17,926 nucleotides of DNA from assembly GCA_948482865.1 (NCBI GenBank), contig CAOMHR010000012.1, positions 1-17,926 on the forward strand. The letters run 5' to 3'. The notes under the pieces are model-generated. The model saw only the letters and a list, made by a program, of their open reading frames with translations, was not told where the DNA came from and did not search any database. Every line of letters begins with the position of its first letter. The stretch's first letter is position 1. This stretch comes from Christensenellaceae bacterium (GTDB taxonomy: Bacteria; Bacillota; Clostridia; Christensenellales; Borkfalkiaceae). The position numbers were made by a program, and so were the translations under genes. This document shows, in pieces, positions 14,868 to 17,926 of this stretch.

Positions 14868-15740
14868 TTATTTTTGCGCGTGTTCCAACGCGTAATTATA
14901 CAGCACTTCACCTGCCACTAATCTGTTGCTTGTAACGCCGCTTATATAAGGGTCAAGCTCTAATATTTTCTGTTCGTCGTCCACCGTCCATACTTCAAGC
15001 GGAATTCGCGATTTTATACACAGATCTATTGCCCGCGAATCAACGAACCCCTGGTCGCAATCCAAAAAGGCTTTGTTTTTACCTGCACCAATAGAAATCA
15101 AATTTTCAATGTTTTCTTCCGACACGCAACCGACTATCAGACCTATCCTTGCGCCGCTGTCAGCTTCCAATACAGTTCTTAAACATTTTTTACTTGAAGA
15201 TATCCAGGTGACTTTATCAATCATTCCGTATTTAATTACGGTTTCGACCAAAGCGCTGGTTTGCTCGCTTGTAATTTTCCACTTTACTTCTATATAAGGG
15301 TGCAAAGACAAATTGCGGCAAAGCGAAATAAATTCTTCAAACGAAGGTATTTTTTCGCCGACATATTTCTTATCTTTCCAGCTTCCGAAATCAAGTGCGC
15401 GGACCTGTTCAAAAGTTAACTCTTCTATATTACCCGTTCCGTTTGAAGTTCTTTCAACCGAATCGTCGTGCAGAAGTACAGCGTGCCCGTCCTTTGTGAA
15501 CGCCACGTCGCACTCAACCATAGTAAAGCCGTTTCTGGCAGATTCGCGGTATGCAGCAAGCGTATTTTCGGGTGCGGTATAATATCCGCGGTGATTGACA
15601 GAATTTACCATATAAGCAGAATTAACATCAAATTTATTAACGTATTCAACAGAAGGTTTACAACCAGAAATCACAAAAACAAATACAATCATTATAACTG
15701 AAAGTAAAAATATTAAGTTGTTTTTTATTCGTTTTGACAA
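14868..15740 (-). CDS. Lipoprotein glycerophosphodiester phosphodiesterase
   Basis: The 290-residue protein has an N-terminal lipoprotein signal peptide: basic start, hydrophobic stretch about 9-24, and lipobox VISGC with Cys27. The mature part is a GDPD domain with all catalytic marks: NHRG (His50, Arg51), APENT (Glu58), ECD (Glu76, Asp78), LHDD (His91) and YIEVK (149-153). Such enzymes cut glycerophosphodiesters to glycerol 3-phosphate and an alcohol; some act on teichoic acids. Anchored outside the membrane, it may trim glycerophosphate or phosphodiester groups of the exported polymer or of lipids. The start codon is TTG, chosen because AAGGAGAA lies upstream at a suitable distance and the signal peptide begins there. 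Unlike the cytoplasmic UgpQ type, it is surface exposed. It lies 42 bases after the flippase gene and 29 before glf. Confidence 0.93.
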   Translation of the reverse strand: MSKRIKNNLIFLLSVIMIVFVFVISGCKPSVEYVNKFDVNSAYMVNSVNHRGYYTAPENTLAAYRESARNGFTMVECDVAFTKDGHAVLLHDDSVERTSNGTGNIEELTFEQVRALDFGSWKDKKYVGEKIPSFEEFISLCRNLSLHPYIEVKWKITSEQTSALVETVIKYGMIDKVTWISSSKKCLRTVLEADSGARIGLIVGCVSEENIENLISIGAGKNKAFLDCDQGFVDSRAIDLCIKSRIPLEVWTVDDEQKILELDPYISGVTSNRLVAGEVLYNYALEHAQK

Positions 15741-15748
15741 CTAAATCG

Positions 15749-15756
15749 TTCTCCTT
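15749..15756 (-). promoter_or_regulatory. Ribosome binding site fixing a TTG start
   Basis: AAGGAGAA on the minus strand lies 8 bases before the TTG at 15740-15738. It supports that TTG as the start of the lipoprotein gene, as no ATG gives a complete signal peptide. Confidence 0.7.
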
Positions 15757-15782
15757 AAAAATCTGAATTATATATTTAAAAT

Positions 15783-17926
15783 TTATAACGAAATTAATTT
15801 TTTTACATATTTAGTCTGATTGACAATTACCGATATAAGCAGGCATATTGCAAAAACCATAATCGGCGCAAAATAGACGTAAGCGGCAGTCCCGCAGGCA
15901 AAATATTTCACAACCGGATATACAAAATTGAAGTGAAGTATATAGACACCCATTGTTGCTTTGCTGACAACAGAAATGCTTTTGCTTTTAAATTTCTTAT
16001 GCCCCCCCCCTATAACAATGAATATGAAGGACACTACCAAAATAACAACGGGCGAATCGTACATATATTCTGCGTTAGGGTTTGATAAAACTTCGGTACC
16101 CATATAGAAACAATACGCAGTCATTGCAAACAGCGAAATTACCAGCAACGGAATTGAAATTACCGCAGGCAAACCCGCAAAACGTTTTCTGACTTTGTAT
16201 AAAAATGCGCCGCCTACAAAATATGTTAAATGCGTCCAGAGTCTGAAAGTCTGTATTACGTGTTGCGAAAGCATATCGCTGCCGTTAAGGCTGCGGGCAA
16301 CCGAAACTTCGTATATTGTGACCGACGCGACTATCAACAAAACCAACATTATTATTGAAAAAATACGGGTTTTATAAATTTTGTGTATTAGCGGAAGTAT
16401 TAAATAAATTAATATTAAAGAACCGAAGAACCAGAATATGTTAAAATAACCTTTTTGGATAAAGCAACCGAAAATATCGATATACCATTCAGAAAAATCG
16501 CATTTTACTATTCCCTTTATAAGGAACAGCAAGGTACTCCAAAACAACGTTATTGCTACTATTTTTACTATCTTTAATATGCAATATTTAAAGCTGATTT
16601 TTTCTTTGTTTAAAAGCAAAGCTCCGTTTACCATAAAGAACAACGGAATTGAAACCGTACCCAGATAATATAAAATCTGAGCCGCAGTGCCGGAGTTTCT
16701 GTCCAGCGTGTGAAGTATAATCACTCCTGCGCAAGCCAGTATCTTTAATACGTCTAAACTTAAATCCCTATTACTTATCGCTTTCGGCGATGAACGGCGG
16801 CGATAAATTTTATCTGTAAATTCGCCGATTTTACGGTATGCGCCCCAAACGTACTTATCTTTTAATACAGTCAGAACTCCGAAGTAAATTAATATTCCGC
16901 ATCCTGTCATATATAGGGTGTGCAAAACAGAAGGTTCGTAACCGTTGAAGACAAAGAACAGAACGCCGAACATTACTAAACCGGCAACCCAGTATTTCCA
17001 GGAAGAAAGCAAAATTTTTCCGAACTTTATGTGCTTTCTTAAGAAAATCAACATTACTCCCGTCACCGCGGTTTCCGCTATAACCGTTGCAATCGCCGCG
17101 CCGTAGCTCTTTAAAAAATAAATAAGAACCAAATTCAAAACCAAATTTATACCCGCGCCGATTATGACCGCCAGAGTATATTTTTTGTCTTGCTTGCTTG
17201 GGATTAAAAACTGTATTCCGAAAACGTTACTGAGCCCTATTATCGGAATTATCGGAGCCAGAATTTTCATCAGATTCGCAGCTTTGCCATAACCCGCGCC
17301 CAGATACCAGGAAATGAGATTGTCCGATACGGCAATCATTCCGAACATTAAAGGAACTCCGATAAACAAAACAAATTGTGTCGACCTGTAAATGTTTGCT
17401 TCTACTCCCTTTATATCGCCGTCAGCAAATTTTTTGGAGTTGCGCGGAATCATTACCGTACCCAGCGAAGTAAGCACAGTCAATGCCATTTTTACAAGTT
17501 TTTCGGCATATTCGTAGTTGCCGTTTTCAGCGTCGTCCTGCGTAATTAAACCTATAAGGGTTTTATCCAGCGACGTGTATATCGACGTCGCAATCGTAGG
17601 CAAAAAAAGTATAATCGTGGGTTTCAGGTGTTTAAATGGCTGCGTTTCTTTAAAGTTGATTTTTACAAGCTGCTTTGGCAGATAAAGCCACAGCGAAACG
17701 TTACTCAGAATTACCGCGCCGCTTTGTATCAAAGCGTAAACCCACAAGTCGCCTGAATCCTTTACAAAGAGAAATATGCAAATGATACTTGCACTTTTTA
17801 TAGTTATGTTTCTTAATACTATTTTACCGAATTCTTCATTGCCCTTGAAAAAGAAAGTTATATCAAAAGCAACCGCTATAACGTTTATCGAAAGTATAAT
17901 CATCAGATAATTATACTTAGCGCCGT
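15783..17926 (-). CDS. Wzx-type flippase fused to acyltransferase-3 domain, N-terminus cut by window edge
   Basis: The frame stays open to the right edge (GAKYNYL precedes the ATG at 17903), so that ATG is internal and the gene continues outside the window. About 713 residues are visible. Residues 1-345 (numbered from the internal ATG) are the C-terminal two thirds of a polysaccharide flippase: AFDITFFFKG, LPTIATSIYTSLDKTLIG, MIPRNSKKFADGD, and a run of hydrophobic helices. After a basic linker (about 355-378) comes a complete acyltransferase-3 domain (379-706) beginning LDVLKILACAGVIILHT with His398, then about ten membrane helices, as in OafA/WecH proteins that put acetyl or other acyl groups on glycans. 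The two functions are normally separate proteins. Codons 632-634 are Gly-Gly-Gly encoded by G9; adding or losing one G stops the chain soon after, removing the last helices. The gene is clearly more AT-rich than the left half of the window. Confidence 0.9.
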   Translation of the reverse strand, partial: GAKYNYLMIILSINVIAVAFDITFFFKGNEEFGKIVLRNITIKSASIICIFLFVKDSGDLWVYALIQSGAVILSNVSLWLYLPKQLVKINFKETQPFKHLKPTIILFLPTIATSIYTSLDKTLIGLITQDDAENGNYEYAEKLVKMALTVLTSLGTVMIPRNSKKFADGDIKGVEANIYRSTQFVLFIGVPLMFGMIAVSDNLISWYLGAGYGKAANLMKILAPIIPIIGLSNVFGIQFLIPSKQDKKYTLAVIIGAGINLVLNLVLIYFLKSYGAAIATVIAETAVTGVMLIFLRKHIKFGKILLSSWKYWVAGLVMFGVLFFVFNGYEPSVLHTLYMTGCGILIYFGVLTVLKDKYVWGAYRKIGEFTDKIYRRRSSPKAISNRDLSLDVLKILACAGVIILHTLDRNSGTAAQILYYLGTVSIPLFFMVNGALLLNKEKISFKYCILKIVKIVAITLFWSTLLFLIKGIVKCDFSEWYIDIFGCFIQKGYFNIFWFFGSLILIYLILPLIHKIYKTRIFSIIMLVLLIVASVTIYEVSVARSLNGSDMLSQHVIQTFRLWTHLTYFVGGAFLYKVRKRFAGLPAVISIPLLVISLFAMTAYCFYMGTEVLSNPNAEYMYDSPVVILVVSFIFIVIGGGHKKFKSKSISVVSKATMGVYILHFNFVYPVVKYFACGTAAYVYFAPIMVFAICLLISVIVNQTKYVKKLISL
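16002..16010 (-). repeat. G9 homopolymer in acyltransferase domain (candidate phase-variation tract)
   Basis: Nine C on the plus strand encode three consecutive GGG Gly codons (632-634 from the internal ATG) between two membrane helices of the acyltransferase domain. The present length is in frame. G10 gives TAA directly after the tract (GGG GCA TAA), and G8 gives TGA about 28 codons later. The upstream flippase domain would be kept in every state. Confidence 0.75.

Noticed and set aside
1..17926. CRISPR arrays, tRNA or rRNA genes, insertion sequences and phage genes.
   Set aside because: I looked for repeat-spacer patterns, tRNA-like cloverleaf ends, transposase motifs and terminal inverted repeats and saw none.

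Overview
The window looks like chromosomal DNA of a spore-forming Clostridia-type Firmicute. It contains a clear SpoIIID regulator, a clostridial-style acyl-CoA dehydratase activase locus, AGGAG-type ribosome binding sites, and mixed GC content (about 55% in a line counted by hand in the activase gene, about 27% in one counted in the last gene). A gut or anaerobic member such as a Christensenellales-like lineage would fit, but the sequence does not prove it.

Layout. (1) 1-2681, plus strand: the 3' part of a transketolase gene, a hairpin, then a D-2-hydroxyacid dehydrogenase. (2) 2700-6951, minus strand: a two-gene unit encoding the two-ATPase-domain activase protein and, in an 8-base overlap, the 2-hydroxyacyl-CoA-dehydratase-like protein. 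Many relatives carry these as one chain of about 1400 residues. The unit has its own near-consensus promoter, placed so close to the ATG that the message may be leaderless, and it ends in a shared hairpin terminator. (3) 6990-7649: spoIIID and a 400-base intergenic region rich in hairpins, with a plausible promoter, a tandem 10-bp repeat and signs of a small RNA. (4) 7650-17926, minus strand: one tightly packed nine-gene operon read right to left, open at the right edge. Its order is Wzx-type flippase fused to an acyltransferase-3 domain; lipoprotein glycerophosphodiester phosphodiesterase; UDP-galactopyranose mutase; metallophosphoesterase; NAD-dependent epimerase; nucleotidyltransferase; unrecognised LDH/MDH-like dehydrogenase; cytidylyltransferase-PEP mutase fusion; phosphonopyruvate decarboxylase.

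How the genes fit together (inference). The operon appears to make a surface glycan containing galactofuranose and a C-P bonded (phosphonate) group. PEP mutase and the decarboxylase make phosphonoacetaldehyde. No aminotransferase is visible, but an NAD(P)-type dehydrogenase sits directly upstream, so the end product may be 2-hydroxyethylphosphonate rather than the usual 2-aminoethylphosphonate. The cytidylyltransferase domain fused to the mutase would activate it as a CMP ester. The flippase exports the glycan unit and the fused acyltransferase acylates it. No glycosyltransferase or phosphonate transferase lies in the window; they may be beyond the right edge.

The most striking observation is that exactly two genes of this operon, the epimerase and the flippase-acyltransferase, carry an in-frame run of nine G on the coding strand. 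They are the only G/C runs of seven or more that I found in the window. I checked by hand that gain or loss of one G gives an early stop in both. This is the classic signature of slipped-strand phase variation, known best from Campylobacter, Helicobacter and Neisseria surface-glycan genes, here in a spore-former and linked to phosphonate biosynthesis.
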